Source: Clostridia bacterium
GTDB lineage: Bacteria; Bacillota; Clostridia; UBA1381; UBA9506
Direction of reading: 5' to 3'
NCBI GenBank assembly: GCA_017546245.1
Contig: JAFYXI010000055.1
Location: 1-60,608 of the forward strand
Length of the DNA: 60,608 nucleotides
Position 1 is the first letter of the stretch. Every line of letters starts with the position of its first letter. Positions 15,843 through 25,021 of the stretch are shown here, piece after piece. The notes under the pieces are model-generated. The model had not been told where the DNA came from, did not search any database, and worked only from the letters and a program-made list of their open reading frames with translations. A program made the translations under genes and the position numbers.

Positions 15843-17465
15843 TTATGCCGGCATTTTATCTTTAGTTACATATTTGATAACAAAGAGTACTGCTAAAAGT
15901 AATACAACGGCTATTGCCAAAAGTGCAATTGCGTTCTGAATAAATGCTGCAATCAGATATACCACAAATGAAACGAGCGCAACAGTTATTGCATACGGAA
16001 GCTGTGTTGATACGTGGTTAATGTGATTCGACTGGCTTCCTGCCGATGACATAATGGTTGTATCAGAAATCGGTGAGCAGTGGTCACCGCAAACTGCTCC
16101 GGCCAAGCATGCCGAAACACCGATAATCAACAATTCACTTGTCGGGTCAAATATTGCTGTAACAATCGGAATTAAAATACCGAATGTACCCCACGATGTT
16201 CCTGTTGCAAAGGCAAGCACGCAAGCTACTAAGAAAATGATAGCCGGTAAGAAGTTAGCCAATCCTGCAGCAGCAGAATCCATAAGCATTTCAACAAACT
16301 CTGCAGCACCTAAAAGACCGGTCATATTCTTAAGCGCAGTTGCAAATGTAAGAATTAATATTGCAGGAACCATTGCAATAAATCCCTTAGGTACACATTC
16401 CATAGCTTCTTTAAAGGTTACAACTCTTCTTGCTACAAGATAAATAATTGTAACAACGAGCGCAATCAATGCACCCCAAGGCAGACCAACAGTTGCATCG
16501 GTGTTACCGAATGCTGTGATAAAGTCATCCCCTGCAAAGAATCCGCCAACATAAAGAAGACCAAGAATTGAGAATATAACCAAAACAACAACCGGTAAGA
16601 TAAGGTCGATTACTCTACCCTTCGGGTTTTCTGCGCCAACTACATCATTATCTTCTGTTCTTCCGCTTGTGAACAAATCGCCTTTCGTCATTGCATTATA
16701 TTCATGAAGCTTCATAGGACCGAAGTCAAACTTCATAACAGCAATTGCCACAACAAAAACAAGCATCAAAAGCGAATAGAAGTTATACGGAATAGCACGA
16801 ACAAAAAGCTCGATTCCTGAAAATCCTGTTCCTTCGGTAAATTCAGAAACAGCAGCTGCCCATGATGAAACAGGAGCTATCATACAAACCGGTGCAGCGG
16901 TAGCATCAATAATAAATGCTAATTTCGCACGCGAAATTTTATGTCTGTCTGTTACCGGACGCATAACACTGCCAACGGTTAAGCAGTTAAAGTAATCATC
17001 AATAAAAATTAAAACACCAAGAATAAATGTTGCAATAGTAGCACCAACGCGTGACTTAATGTGAACCTCTGCCCAACGACCGAATGCAGCAGAGCCGCCT
17101 GCTTTATTAACCAACGCAACAATAATACCCAAAATTACTAAAAATACAAAAATTCCGGCTGTGCCTGCTGTTGCTGCGATAATACCTTCGTTAACCACAT
17201 TATCGAGCGCACCTACCGGATTCCAGTCAGATGCTAAAAATCCACCTAACAGAATACCTACAAACAATGAAGAATAAACCTCTTTTGTTATCAGCGCAAG
17301 ACCGATAGCAACAATCGGCGGAACCAATGCCCAGAAAGTCGCATAAAACTTGCTGACAACCTCTTCACCATCTTCACCTGTTGCAAATACAACAAGCGAG
17401 GTTGCAAACATTAAAACCAATGCTGCAATAATAGTGAAAATCGTTTTTTTGTTAAACTTTTTCAT
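15843..17465 (-). CDS. Na+/H+ antiporter of the NhaC family
   Basis: A 540-aa polytopic membrane protein (about 12 hydrophobic segments). The family core is visible: IFIDDYFNCLTVGSVMRP with the paired acidic residues, and DATAAPVCMIAPVSSWAA, mirrored in the second half by FATGTSWGTFG and GDHCSPISDTT. Members exchange sodium for protons or take up organic substrates with sodium. AAGGAGGATTATAAA precedes ATG 17465; an ATG seven codons upstream lies before that ribosome site. It has its own terminator. Confidence 0.9.
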   Translation of the reverse strand: MKKFNKKTIFTIIAALVLMFATSLVVFATGEDGEEVVSKFYATFWALVPPIVAIGLALITKEVYSSLFVGILLGGFLASDWNPVGALDNVVNEGIIAATAGTAGIFVFLVILGIIVALVNKAGGSAAFGRWAEVHIKSRVGATIATFILGVLIFIDDYFNCLTVGSVMRPVTDRHKISRAKLAFIIDATAAPVCMIAPVSSWAAAVSEFTEGTGFSGIELFVRAIPYNFYSLLMLVFVVAIAVMKFDFGPMKLHEYNAMTKGDLFTSGRTEDNDVVGAENPKGRVIDLILPVVVLVIFSILGLLYVGGFFAGDDFITAFGNTDATVGLPWGALIALVVTIIYLVARRVVTFKEAMECVPKGFIAMVPAILILTFATALKNMTGLLGAAEFVEMLMDSAAAGLANFLPAIIFLVACVLAFATGTSWGTFGILIPIVTAIFDPTSELLIIGVSACLAGAVCGDHCSPISDTTIMSSAGSQSNHINHVSTQLPYAITVALVSFVVYLIAAFIQNAIALLAIAVVLLLAVLFVIKYVTKDKMPA

Positions 17466-17549
17466 TTTATAATCCTCCTTATGCAATTATAGATTTATGT
17501 TAGCATAATTTACAATAAATGTCAACAAAATTCGACAAACGGCAAGCTG

Positions 17550-18461
17550 TCAGCTTCTCTTTTTTTCAGGCAACTGAACAAATATAATTGCCACAAACAT
17601 AAGCACGCAGCCCGAAAGTTCACGAAGGTTTAATGCGCCGCCTGTAAGCTGCCATCCGCAAGCTACCAATATTACTGTGGTGAGTGTAGAAAATACAGAT
17701 TCCAGGCTCATCAGAATTGACGCAGAAGTCGGGTCGGTATATTTTTGCCCCACAATCTGCAAAGTATAGGCAACGCCGCAAGACATAATTCCCGCATAAC
17801 CGATAGATGCCCAGCAATTAAGAACCGGCGCAAGCTGCAAATCTTCAAATATGAATACATAAATCATATCTATCGCACCGCAAACAAAAAACTGCAGACA
17901 CGAAAGCTTTACACCATCAACTTTTGGGGAAAAATAGTCGATTGTTAAGATATGACCCACAAACGCAAAGGCACTTATCAATACAATAACATCGCCCTTA
18001 TTGATTGTAAGCTTTGAGTCTATGCACATTAAATACATTCCTATAACCGCTGTCACAACAGCTACCCAAATTGCAGCACGCGGCTTTTTACCGGTAAAAA
18101 CACCTATTATAGGTATTATAACCATATAAAGCGCAGTTATAAATCCTGCCTTTCCCGGACTTGTAAAGACCATTCCATAAGTTTGCAGCGTGCTGGCTAT
18201 ACAAAGAAAAATGCCGCAAACAACACCGGCAACAATAAGGTTCTTATCTATTTTCGCAACCGCAGCTCCTCTTTTTTTCTTACCCATATCAAGAATAAAT
18301 ATAACCGGAAGCAAAACGACCGCACCCAAAAGACATCTTATGCCGTTAAAACTGGTTGCAGATATTAACTCTACTCCTTTGCTCTGTGCTATAAACGAAG
18401 CTCCCCATACAATTGCCGCTAAAAGCAGCATACTGTTTCCCTTTAATTTCTGATTTTTCAT
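17550..18461 (-). CDS. EamA/DMT-superfamily transporter
   Basis: A 303-aa protein with about ten transmembrane segments in two EamA repeats (first begins LLLAAIVWGASFIAQS near residue 12, second near 155). DMT proteins export metabolites or amino acids; substrate unknown. A basic linker KKKRGA lies near residue 63. A GGGG-containing ribosome site precedes the ATG. 63 bases separate it from the antiporter start downstream, so the two may be co-transcribed. Confidence 0.85.
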   Translation of the reverse strand: MKNQKLKGNSMLLLAAIVWGASFIAQSKGVELISATSFNGIRCLLGAVVLLPVIFILDMGKKKRGAAVAKIDKNLIVAGVVCGIFLCIASTLQTYGMVFTSPGKAGFITALYMVIIPIIGVFTGKKPRAAIWVAVVTAVIGMYLMCIDSKLTINKGDVIVLISAFAFVGHILTIDYFSPKVDGVKLSCLQFFVCGAIDMIYVFIFEDLQLAPVLNCWASIGYAGIMSCGVAYTLQIVGQKYTDPTSASILMSLESVFSTLTTVILVACGWQLTGGALNLRELSGCVLMFVAIIFVQLPEKKRS

Positions 18462-18621
18462 TCTTCATACCCCATATATAAAAATAACGCTTTAATTATA
18501 CATTTTTCCAGTTTAATTGTCAATAAACAGTACATTTTTAATATTAATGCAATTTTATGCACACAATTTTAAATATTAAATATAATGTAATAGATATAAA
18601 TTTATCGAAAGGAAGATTATT

Positions 18622-18786
18622 TTGGATAAAATGAACGAAATGACATTGTTCACACGCGTAGGATACGCATTTGTACCCATCCAGCAAATGAACGAGCTGT
18701 ATTCACCGCAAGACGGCTTAAAAGCAGGCACTATCTTTCCGGAGCTTAATATTCCGCCATCGGAATATTCACCCGGTGCTAATTGA
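18622..18786 (+). CDS. cotJA: Spore coat-associated protein CotJA
   Basis: A 54-residue protein starting at TTG 18622, seven bases after AAAGGAAG; an in-frame ATG at 18631 is a less likely start. It has the CotJA pattern: YAFVPIQQMNELYSPQDG followed by GTIFPELNIP. In Bacillus, CotJA and CotJC interact and are laid down in the inner spore coat. First gene of cotJABC, followed 11 bases later by cotJB. Expression in the mother cell under sigma-E is expected; an AT-rich region around 18570-18600 could hold that promoter, but I cannot define it firmly. Confidence 0.9.
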   Translation: MDKMNEMTLFTRVGYAFVPIQQMNELYSPQDGLKAGTIFPELNIPPSEYSPGAN

Positions 18787-18797
18787 GGAGGAGCAAA

Positions 18798-19040
18798 ATG
18801 AACAGAAACCAATTGCTTAAACAAATTATGGAGTACGATTTTGTACTTTACGAGCTTCAGCTTTATTTAGACACTCATCCAAACGACATGCGTGCACTCA
18901 AAATGTTCAAACAGGTTAGCGATACCGTATGCGGTTTAAGAAAAGAATTTGAGGAAAAATTCGGACCGATTATCGCTCGCAATAACGAATCATCAACCAC
19001 ATGGCAATGGCTTGAATCGCCATGGCCGTGGGAAAATTAA
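18798..19040 (+). CDS. cotJB: Spore coat protein CotJB
   Basis: An 80-aa CotJB: LLKQIMEYDFVLYELQLYLD near the start and the C-terminal WLESPWPWEN, typical of the family. GAGGAGGAGC precedes ATG 18798. Middle gene of the operon; ribosome sites and spacing fit a single transcript. Confidence 0.93.
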   Translation: MNRNQLLKQIMEYDFVLYELQLYLDTHPNDMRALKMFKQVSDTVCGLRKEFEEKFGPIIARNNESSTTWQWLESPWPWEN

Positions 19041-19056
19041 GGAGGAATTTATAAGT

Positions 19057-19647
19057 ATGTGGCAATACGAAAAAAAACTGCAATTTCCTATTAACATCAA
19101 AACTCCAAACCCTAAGCTCGCCAGTTTTATAATTAGTCAGTATGGTGGACCAGACGGCGAATTAGCCGCATCTATGCGCTATCTTTCTCAACGTTTTGCT
19201 ATGAAAGATAATGTAACAAAAGGGTTACTGACTGATATTGGCACAGAAGAACTTGCGCATCTCGAGATGGTAGGAACTATTGTTCACCAATTGACAAAAA
19301 ATGCTACCACAACGCAAATTGAAAACAGCCCTATGGCAGCATATTACATTGACCACGGAAGAGGTGTTTATCCTGCTGCAGCATCCGGTGTACCATTTAA
19401 CGCAATGACTTTGGCATCTAAAAGCGACCCTATTACCAATCTTGTTGAAGATATGGCAGCAGAACAAAAAGCACGAACAGTTTACGAAAACATTTTACGC
19501 GTGTCTGATGACCCTGATGTAAATAACGTTATTAAATATTTGCGCCAGCGTGAAATCGTGCATTTCCAACGTTTCGGTGAAGCACTGGACACCATTCAGC
19601 GCAAAATGTGCGAGAAAAAGACTATTGTTCCTGGGGTTAAGTTTTAA
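19057..19647 (+). CDS. cotJC: Spore coat manganese-catalase-like protein CotJC
   Basis: A 196-aa ferritin-like protein of the manganese catalase family. The expected metal ligands are all visible: Glu in GGPDGELAAS near 37, Glu and His in GTEELAHLEM near 65-71, Glu in DMAAEQKAR near 135 and His in REIVHFQRF near 168. It may detoxify peroxide during coat assembly. TAAGGAGG precedes ATG 19057. A decayed copy of its 3' end lies at 52168-52248. Confidence 0.95.
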   Translation: MWQYEKKLQFPINIKTPNPKLASFIISQYGGPDGELAASMRYLSQRFAMKDNVTKGLLTDIGTEELAHLEMVGTIVHQLTKNATTTQIENSPMAAYYIDHGRGVYPAAASGVPFNAMTLASKSDPITNLVEDMAAEQKARTVYENILRVSDDPDVNNVIKYLRQREIVHFQRFGEALDTIQRKMCEKKTIVPGVKF

Positions 19648-19659
19648 AGTTAAATTAAA

Positions 19660-19684
19660 AGGGGACTTACGTTAGTAAGTCCTC
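19660..19684 (+). terminator. Terminator after cotJC
   Basis: An 11-bp stem (19660-19670 with 19674/5-19684, one G.U pair on the plus strand) followed by an AT-rich tail. It separates cotJABC from the convergent isomerase gene. Confidence 0.7.
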
Positions 19685-19718
19685 TTAAATACTTTATTTA
19701 CTTTTATGTTTAATGTAT

Positions 19719-20291
19719 TTACTCAGGTTTTGTTTCAAGCTTAAGCGGATAGTCACCTAATTTGTTAACCTTAAAGTTATTCTTTTTATATTCTACATAA
19801 TCAAACTCTTCAAGTTCATCAATTGCGAGTTTATGGAATTCATAGAAGTTTTTCCACCATTCATATCCGCTGCCAAGCTCTGCGTTAAGATAAGCATCTG
19901 CTATATCACATCCCATTGCAGGAGCAACATAAAATGCGCCCATAGCAAGAACATTAACCCCGTTTCCGGTAATAGCACGAAGTGCTGCAGGAACACTTTC
20001 AACAACACCTGCGTGAACGTGCGGACATTTACTTGCAGCAATATGAATACCCATACCCGTACCGCAGAAAAGCAACGCTCTTTCAAATTCGCCCTCAGAA
20101 ATCATAGAACCTACACGAAGACCTACTCTATGAAACATAAGGTCGGTATCGTTAGGATCAGAATCTGCCTTAACACCCATATCTGTAATTTCCCAGCCTT
20201 TTTTACGAAGATGTTCGCAAACTGCTTCTTTTAGCGGATAACCTGCAAAATCTGCACCTACAACTAATTTTTTATCTTTTATCATTTTCAT
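19719..20291 (-). CDS. RpiB/LacAB-family sugar-phosphate isomerase
   Basis: A 190-aa aldose-ketose isomerase of the RpiB/LacA/LacB family with GADFAGYPLKEA near residue 12, and FCGTGMGIHIAAS near 75 with the active-site Cys and the phosphate-binding GTGMG loop. It carries about 40 residues of extra C-terminal sequence compared with ribose-5-phosphate isomerase B, as in isomerases acting on other pentose or tetrose phosphates. AAGGAGG precedes the ATG, which overlaps the stop of the upstream SGNH gene (ATGA). Confidence 0.85.
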   Translation of the reverse strand: MKMIKDKKLVVGADFAGYPLKEAVCEHLRKKGWEITDMGVKADSDPNDTDLMFHRVGLRVGSMISEGEFERALLFCGTGMGIHIAASKCPHVHAGVVESVPAALRAITGNGVNVLAMGAFYVAPAMGCDIADAYLNAELGSGYEWWKNFYEFHKLAIDELEEFDYVEYKKNNFKVNKLGDYPLKLETKPE

Positions 20292-21019
20292 AAAATTTCC
20301 TCCTTAAATATTTGTTTTAAAAGCATTATTGCAAAAAGCCAATGCATTTTTTCTGTAGGATGATTAATTCTGTTTGACAAAAGCCTTGTCACATCTACAT
20401 CATTATCTTTTAATGCTTTCCACGTTTTATAGCAATCACATACGGGTATATTTTCTTTTTGGCAAAGCTCTTTTGCCTTTTCTATAAAAGCTTCCAGAGA
20501 ATTATCTGCCTTTTCAATCATATTTTTGTAAACATCTCGTGTATATTCATCAGTTATCTCGTCGCTTACTTTATCTGCCATAAGGTTTGGTGTCATAAAA
20601 ATAATTTCGCTACCACCGGATTTTAACTTTTTAAATATTTCTTTAAGGTCAGAAATATAGCCTTTAAGCCTCTCAATTCCGCAACAACTGTCATTTAACC
20701 CAAAGCATACAACCGTCAAATCAGGCTTATATGCACATACATCCCTCTCTATTCTTTGTAATCCCTGCTGAGCATTATTACCGCTTATTCCAGCATAAAT
20801 CATATTTATCGGCACACTCGGATAAAGAAGCTGTATCAAATCGCGAAGCTTGGTGTGGTATCCTTCTTCTACACGAAATTCTGTCTGAAAACTTTCTTTG
20901 CCTGTTTTATAAAGTTCAAAACAGCCTTGCGTTACGCTGTCACCCAAAAAGGCAATTGTAACGGCAGGGCTACCCTGAATGTCATTTTGCTTTTTCTTTA
21001 TTTTTTCAAGAATTTTCAT
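20288..21019 (-). CDS. SGNH/GDSL-family hydrolase
   Basis: A 243-aa esterase-fold protein: FLGDSVTQG near residue 25 with the nucleophile Ser, AGISGNNAQQG near 78 (Gly block), FGLNDSC near 107 (Asn block), and NRINHPTEKMHW near the C-terminus, in which the His is preceded by R-I-N rather than D-x-x. Both ends are translationally coupled through ATGA overlaps, upstream to the broken glycyl-radical-type gene and downstream to the isomerase. Probably removes an acyl group from a sugar substrate of this operon. Confidence 0.8.
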   Translation of the reverse strand: MKILEKIKKKQNDIQGSPAVTIAFLGDSVTQGCFELYKTGKESFQTEFRVEEGYHTKLRDLIQLLYPSVPINMIYAGISGNNAQQGLQRIERDVCAYKPDLTVVCFGLNDSCCGIERLKGYISDLKEIFKKLKSGGSEIIFMTPNLMADKVSDEITDEYTRDVYKNMIEKADNSLEAFIEKAKELCQKENIPVCDCYKTWKALKDNDVDVTRLLSNRINHPTEKMHWLFAIMLLKQIFKEEIL

Positions 21020-22610
21020 TTTAAGCACCGCCTAAGTTTTTGTTTTACAAATGCATAGCTGTATGTTGTAAACTGTATTGACGACGGCAAAAATTTACCG
21101 CCCAGGTACGGTCTTTCTTCTTCAAAAATATCACAAATGTCCTCTGTAAGCCTTGCCGCCATACAATTAGCTTCATCAGAATCTGTTCCGTGACGCAGAA
21201 TATCAGGATAATTCAAAAAGGTTTCGCCTTCATCCATAGCTTTAAGGAATGCTGCTCCATCTAATTTTTTGTCTGTAAATATTATTTTTTTAATAACCGA
21301 CAACGAATCTATTACATTTATAATTCCTGCTATGTTAATAACACTCCAGTAATAACGTGCGCCACCATTATTAAAGTCCAGTTCTTTATCAATGCAATCA
21401 TCCGTAAGCAATGTACGCATTGGCTGAGGCTTAGTTTGGGAGCGCACTTTTTGAGAGCGGCTTACCGCCTTTAGTACAGTTCTTATTTCATCGCTGCTAA
21501 ATATAATAAAATTTTTATAAAAATCTTCAAAAGTGTATGAGTTTAGTAATTCTGAGTGCATAAATCTTTCAAAAATCAAAGCAAGGTTTATTCCTGCATC
21601 TAATGAACCAACATTGCTTATTCCTGCAAGCATTGTTTCCGTACAACCTCCACCGCAAAAACGCAATAAATCTTTTTGAGGAATTTCGGGGAAAGTTTTA
21701 GCCAAAGATGACTGATACAATTCTTCGTTATAAAAACTCAGTGAGCCACCGCCGGCTTTAACAGAATCTATTGCTGCATCCCATATTTCTTGCGGCATAT
21801 CCTCTGTTACTCTAAGCTCTAAGCTCGGTCTTCTGATGCCCTTGCAAGCTTTAATACATTGCAATGTTAAAGGATTATAATCCGGACCTATCGCACCAGA
21901 CCAGCCATCGTTTGCGTCTACGTTCTTAAAAAAACATCTTATAACGTCTGTCAAATCTTCACCTTTATAAAAGTCTATTAAGTCAGCATCCAATCTTCCA
22001 AGATTATCGCAGCTATCCATATAATATATAAAATTCCAGCATACCAGCGCCTCGTACAGAGTTTCTGCCGGCGAGAAAGGAACTTTCTGCAAAGCTTTAT
22101 ATAAAGCACTTTGACATTAATTCTTTTTTATCATATCAAGCGACCGTGTATGATAATTGCGTATTCCGCAAATAACATCTAACAATCCGTTACGAATATC
22201 ATCATCGGCTACTTTTCGACACGTTTTTGATAGGAATCTAATCCCTCAGTAGCGATTCTTCTAAAATTCGGCATCGAATGGGTATACATATTGCCACCTA
22301 TGGCATGTTCTACCGGTGGGAAAAAATTGTATCTAGCAAAAAGCTCCCGTGCTGCACCAGCCGCTATTTCATCCTTTTCACATAATTTTTTATAAGTAAA
22401 TTCAACCGTATATGAATAATTGTGCCCGATGTACGATTCTTTTATTAATTTTCCACACGGATATAAAGGTTCTCCGTTATATTCTGGCAGTGTTATATTT
22501 TCTAAATATCTTCTGAGGTCTCTTGAATAACGAACGAACAATGAAGCATCAGGTTCTTCAAATAAACCCGCTCCGTAAAACTCGCCAATATTTTCAAATT
22601 TTTTTTGCAT
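21016..22610 (-). pseudogene. Broken pyruvate-formate-lyase-like glycyl radical enzyme gene
   Basis: Two frames together cover most of a PFL-like enzyme: 22610-22209 (ending EGLDSYQKRVEK) and 22092-21016 (RFCGGGCTETMLAG with the active-site Cys region, GGARYYWSVINIAG). Between them the missing stretch is readable as VADDDIRNGLLDV... if one A is added back to the A-run at 22213-22216; that frame then meets an in-frame TAA at 22119-22117 and continues into the second frame. The C-terminal glycyl-radical domain (about 100 residues with RVSGY) is also absent: the gene ends where that domain should begin, overlapping the next start by ATGA. Two lesions plus a truncation make it inactive unless the base calls are wrong. 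Confidence 0.85.
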
Positions 22611-22729
22611 AATATCACCTCATCTTTTATTATACTTGCATTGTACAAATAATTTTGATATAATTATAGTAACAATCAATCAAAATATTAGTAAAATCGT
22701 ATCAAATTTAATGATGGGGGGGGCTTTTT

Positions 22730-23626
22730 ATGCAAACTCAACCATTAACCTTGCACGAACAAACTGCACATTGGGCGCAATCTGTTTTTTTTAAAGGAAA
22801 TGAAAATGAATATATAAAATTATTTGTATATAACGATTACTCTATTGGGTATCACACCCACAGTTTTTATGAACTTAATATTGTTGTAGAAGGCGAAGGC
22901 TATCATTATATCGAAGAAATGCAATGTCCGGCACAAACCGGCAGTGTTTTTTTGATACCGCCATATGTTAAGCACGGTTATATGAACACAAATAATCTTT
23001 GTGTATATCATATGCTGATTCACAGAGATTTTTTAGACAACTGTTTTAGTGATTTTAAGCAAACAGAAGGCTTTTACCTTTTGTTTGAAATTGAACCTCA
23101 TCTGCGTGCCAGCTACACAAAAAATATGTTTTTAACCTTAAACCCAAGTGAGCTTAACATATTAAAGCAAGATATTTCAACGCTTGAAAGTTGCAAAGGC
23201 ATAGAATACGAAAACATCTTTATCAATGCCATTGCAAAAAAAATATTATGCCACTTATGCTTACTGATGACAAAAAAACGCCTTACCGAAAATATTAAGC
23301 TGAAAAAGAATAACGAATTATTAAAAATCGTTGATTGCCTTAACTACATACACCAAAATTATGACGAAAAAATAACTTTGGAGCAATTGGCGGGTATGCT
23401 ACTTATGTCCAGAGCTACATTTATACGGCATTTTAAAAAAACATGCGGTTGTTCTCCCCACCAATATATTCAACAGTATCGCATAAAAAAAGCAACAGAA
23501 ATTATGAAAAGTGGCAATAAAACCGCAACACACATTGCGCAAGAATGTGGTTTCTATGATGTTTCGCATATGCAAAAATATCTTAAAGAAAGAAATGCCA
23601 AACCTCATATTCGCAATATGATTTAA
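22730..23626 (+). CDS. AraC-family regulator with cupin sensor
   Basis: A 298-aa regulator. The N-terminal half is a cupin-like sugar-binding domain (HTHSFYELNIVVEGEG near residue 42, FLIPPYVKHGY near 75). The C-terminal AraC DNA-binding domain has its first helix-turn-helix near 223 (LEQLAGMLLMSRATFIRHFK) and the second near 265. The last 15 residues (after KYLKE) do not match the usual G-x-x-P-x-x-Y end, so the tail may be frayed. It diverges from the broken lyase operon and probably controlled it. The ribosome site is inside a run of eight G (22716-22723), a potentially slippery tract. Confidence 0.85.
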   Translation: MQTQPLTLHEQTAHWAQSVFFKGNENEYIKLFVYNDYSIGYHTHSFYELNIVVEGEGYHYIEEMQCPAQTGSVFLIPPYVKHGYMNTNNLCVYHMLIHRDFLDNCFSDFKQTEGFYLLFEIEPHLRASYTKNMFLTLNPSELNILKQDISTLESCKGIEYENIFINAIAKKILCHLCLLMTKKRLTENIKLKKNNELLKIVDCLNYIHQNYDEKITLEQLAGMLLMSRATFIRHFKKTCGCSPHQYIQQYRIKKATEIMKSGNKTATHIAQECGFYDVSHMQKYLKERNAKPHIRNMI

Positions 23627-23716
23627 TTCACAAACTGCATAATTGTACTATCCCCCTGTTACTAAAAACAACTCCAATAGTATCAATTTATTCTTTTTGC
23701 GCTTATAAAAAATAAA

Positions 23717-23753
23717 TAGCCGTAAACCTACATTACATAAGGCTTTACGGCTA
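23717..23753. terminator. Hairpin downstream of the AraC gene
   Basis: Ten-base arms (23717-23726 with 23744-23753) plus an inner CCT/AGG pairing. It lies 90 bases after the stop codon at 23626 and probably terminates that transcript, though no strong T-run follows. Confidence 0.5.
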
Positions 23754-23859
23754 CTCATTTAATTTACTGATTTTGGCAAAGCGCTTTGTCAGGTTAACGA
23801 TGCCATAAACTCAAGAAGAGTTATGGTAAAAGGTTTTGAAGCATAAAAATCACATCAGA

Positions 23860-23887
23860 AATGCGGTTGCTTTTTTGCAACCGCATT
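23860..23887. terminator. Perfect hairpin with T6 loop
   Basis: Arms AATGCGGTTGC (23860-23870) and GCAACCGCATT (23877-23887) with a six-T loop. No T-run follows the stem, so terminator function is uncertain. Confidence 0.4.
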
Positions 23888-24011
23888 AAACGAATAAAAT
23901 AAATACAAAAATCATTATAACGAATGACCATTATGTTTATTTCAAATCTTTTTATTTTGACTATAAAATCTTCTGCGTCTCTTTATAAACTTAAAATGCA
24001 AATCTCCAAAT

Positions 24012-24824
24012 TTATTTTTTTCTGCTGTTAAAATATTGGCGAGGAGTCATACCAAAGTAATTCTTAAATGAACGAATAAGACCACTTATATCACCAAAGC
24101 CGCACCTTTCTGCAATTTCGTATTCCGTTTTTCCCTCCTGAAAAAGTGTTAAGGCTTTTTTTAATCGACACTGAACAATATAATTATTTAATGTAAAACC
24201 GGTATGTTTTTTAAACATCGTCATAAGAGTTGTTCGTCCGATATGAAGTTTCCGGGCAAGTTCCGCCGCTGTTATTTTTTCGTAATAATGTTCTTCAATA
24301 TAAACCATCGCCTGCATTATATATGAAGGCACAGTTATTGATAATGTGTTATTGGCAAATTCATCAATATAAGAAAGCAAATACAGAATAAGCAGTTTTT
24401 TTCTCATAAGATTGCTTTCGTTTTCTATTCTCGCAATTATCATTTTACAAAAGTCTTGTTGTGACGGGGAAACAGTAACAACCCTCCCGTTTTTATAAAA
24501 TAATTTTGAAAGTATGTTATACTCCAAAAGAGAATTTTCGATAAATTCTTTTGAAAACAAAAGATAGAATCTGCTGTATAACATGTCAGGATTACAGGAG
24601 ACAAAATGTGGAGTACCGGGCGGTGTGAGAATTATTCTGCTATTTAACCCCTAATCAACACAATCGGGCAAAAATATTTTTGCATTTCCCGAAATAATAA
24701 AGTTAATTTCATAGTAATTATGTTCATGGAAATCATTTATCGGTGGGTAGTAACTTTCCCTGTATTTGACATATACATTTTTCCAATTTGTATCACTATC
24801 ATAGTTGAATATTAAATCTTCCAT
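24012..24824 (-). pseudogene. AraC-family regulator interrupted by one TAG codon
   Basis: A single continuous frame of 271 codons runs from ATG 24824 (GGAGTG upstream) to the stop at 24012, broken only by TAG at codon 58 (24653-24651). Both sides read as one AraC protein: cupin-like HEHNYYEINFIISG near residue 36 before the stop, LTPPGTPHFVSC just after it, and a complete C-terminal AraC domain (LARKLHIGRTTLMTMFKK, then GFGDISGLIRSFK and the normal GMTPRQYF end). Translation could restart at ATG 24584, giving a 190-aa DNA-binding fragment. Either a recent nonsense mutation or a read-through codon. Confidence 0.85.
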
Positions 24825-24957
24825 AGAATTTCACTCCTTCATTTTATATTACCATCAGTTTGAATGATATTCAATATTTTTTTAGGAAATCAACCTCTAA
24901 ATATTTAAATTTTATAATTTTTTGAACGATTTGCAAAAAAGAGCGAACTTATTTCTC

Positions 24958-24987
24958 TTGTATTTTCATTTTAAATACAGTTATAAT
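24958..24987 (+). promoter_or_regulatory. Probable promoter of the RraA remnant and MBL gene
   Basis: TTGTAT (24958-24963), 18-bp spacer, TATAAT (24982-24987), 34 bases before the ATG at 25022. Confidence 0.55.
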
Positions 24988-25021
24988 TTTATAAAAGTTA
25001 TAAAAAGAGGAGCGATATATT

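Larger units (their letters stand above)
23627..24011. other. Gene-free stretch with two hairpins and a possible gene remnant
   Basis: Two perfect hairpins lie here (23717-23753 and 23860-23887). Between them the plus strand has a 27-codon open stretch (23769-23849) reading ...DFGKALCQVNDAINSRRVM and ending at TAA, with no start codon or ribosome site. It may be the tail of a deleted gene, in keeping with the decay around it, but I cannot assign a family. Confidence 0.4.

Noticed and set aside
16054-16443. 129-codon plus-strand frame inside the antiporter gene
   Set aside because: Antisense shadow of a conserved membrane protein; no start signals.
23769-23849. 27-codon open stretch ending in TAA
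   Set aside because: No start or ribosome site and no family match; recorded only as a possible remnant within the intergenic entry.
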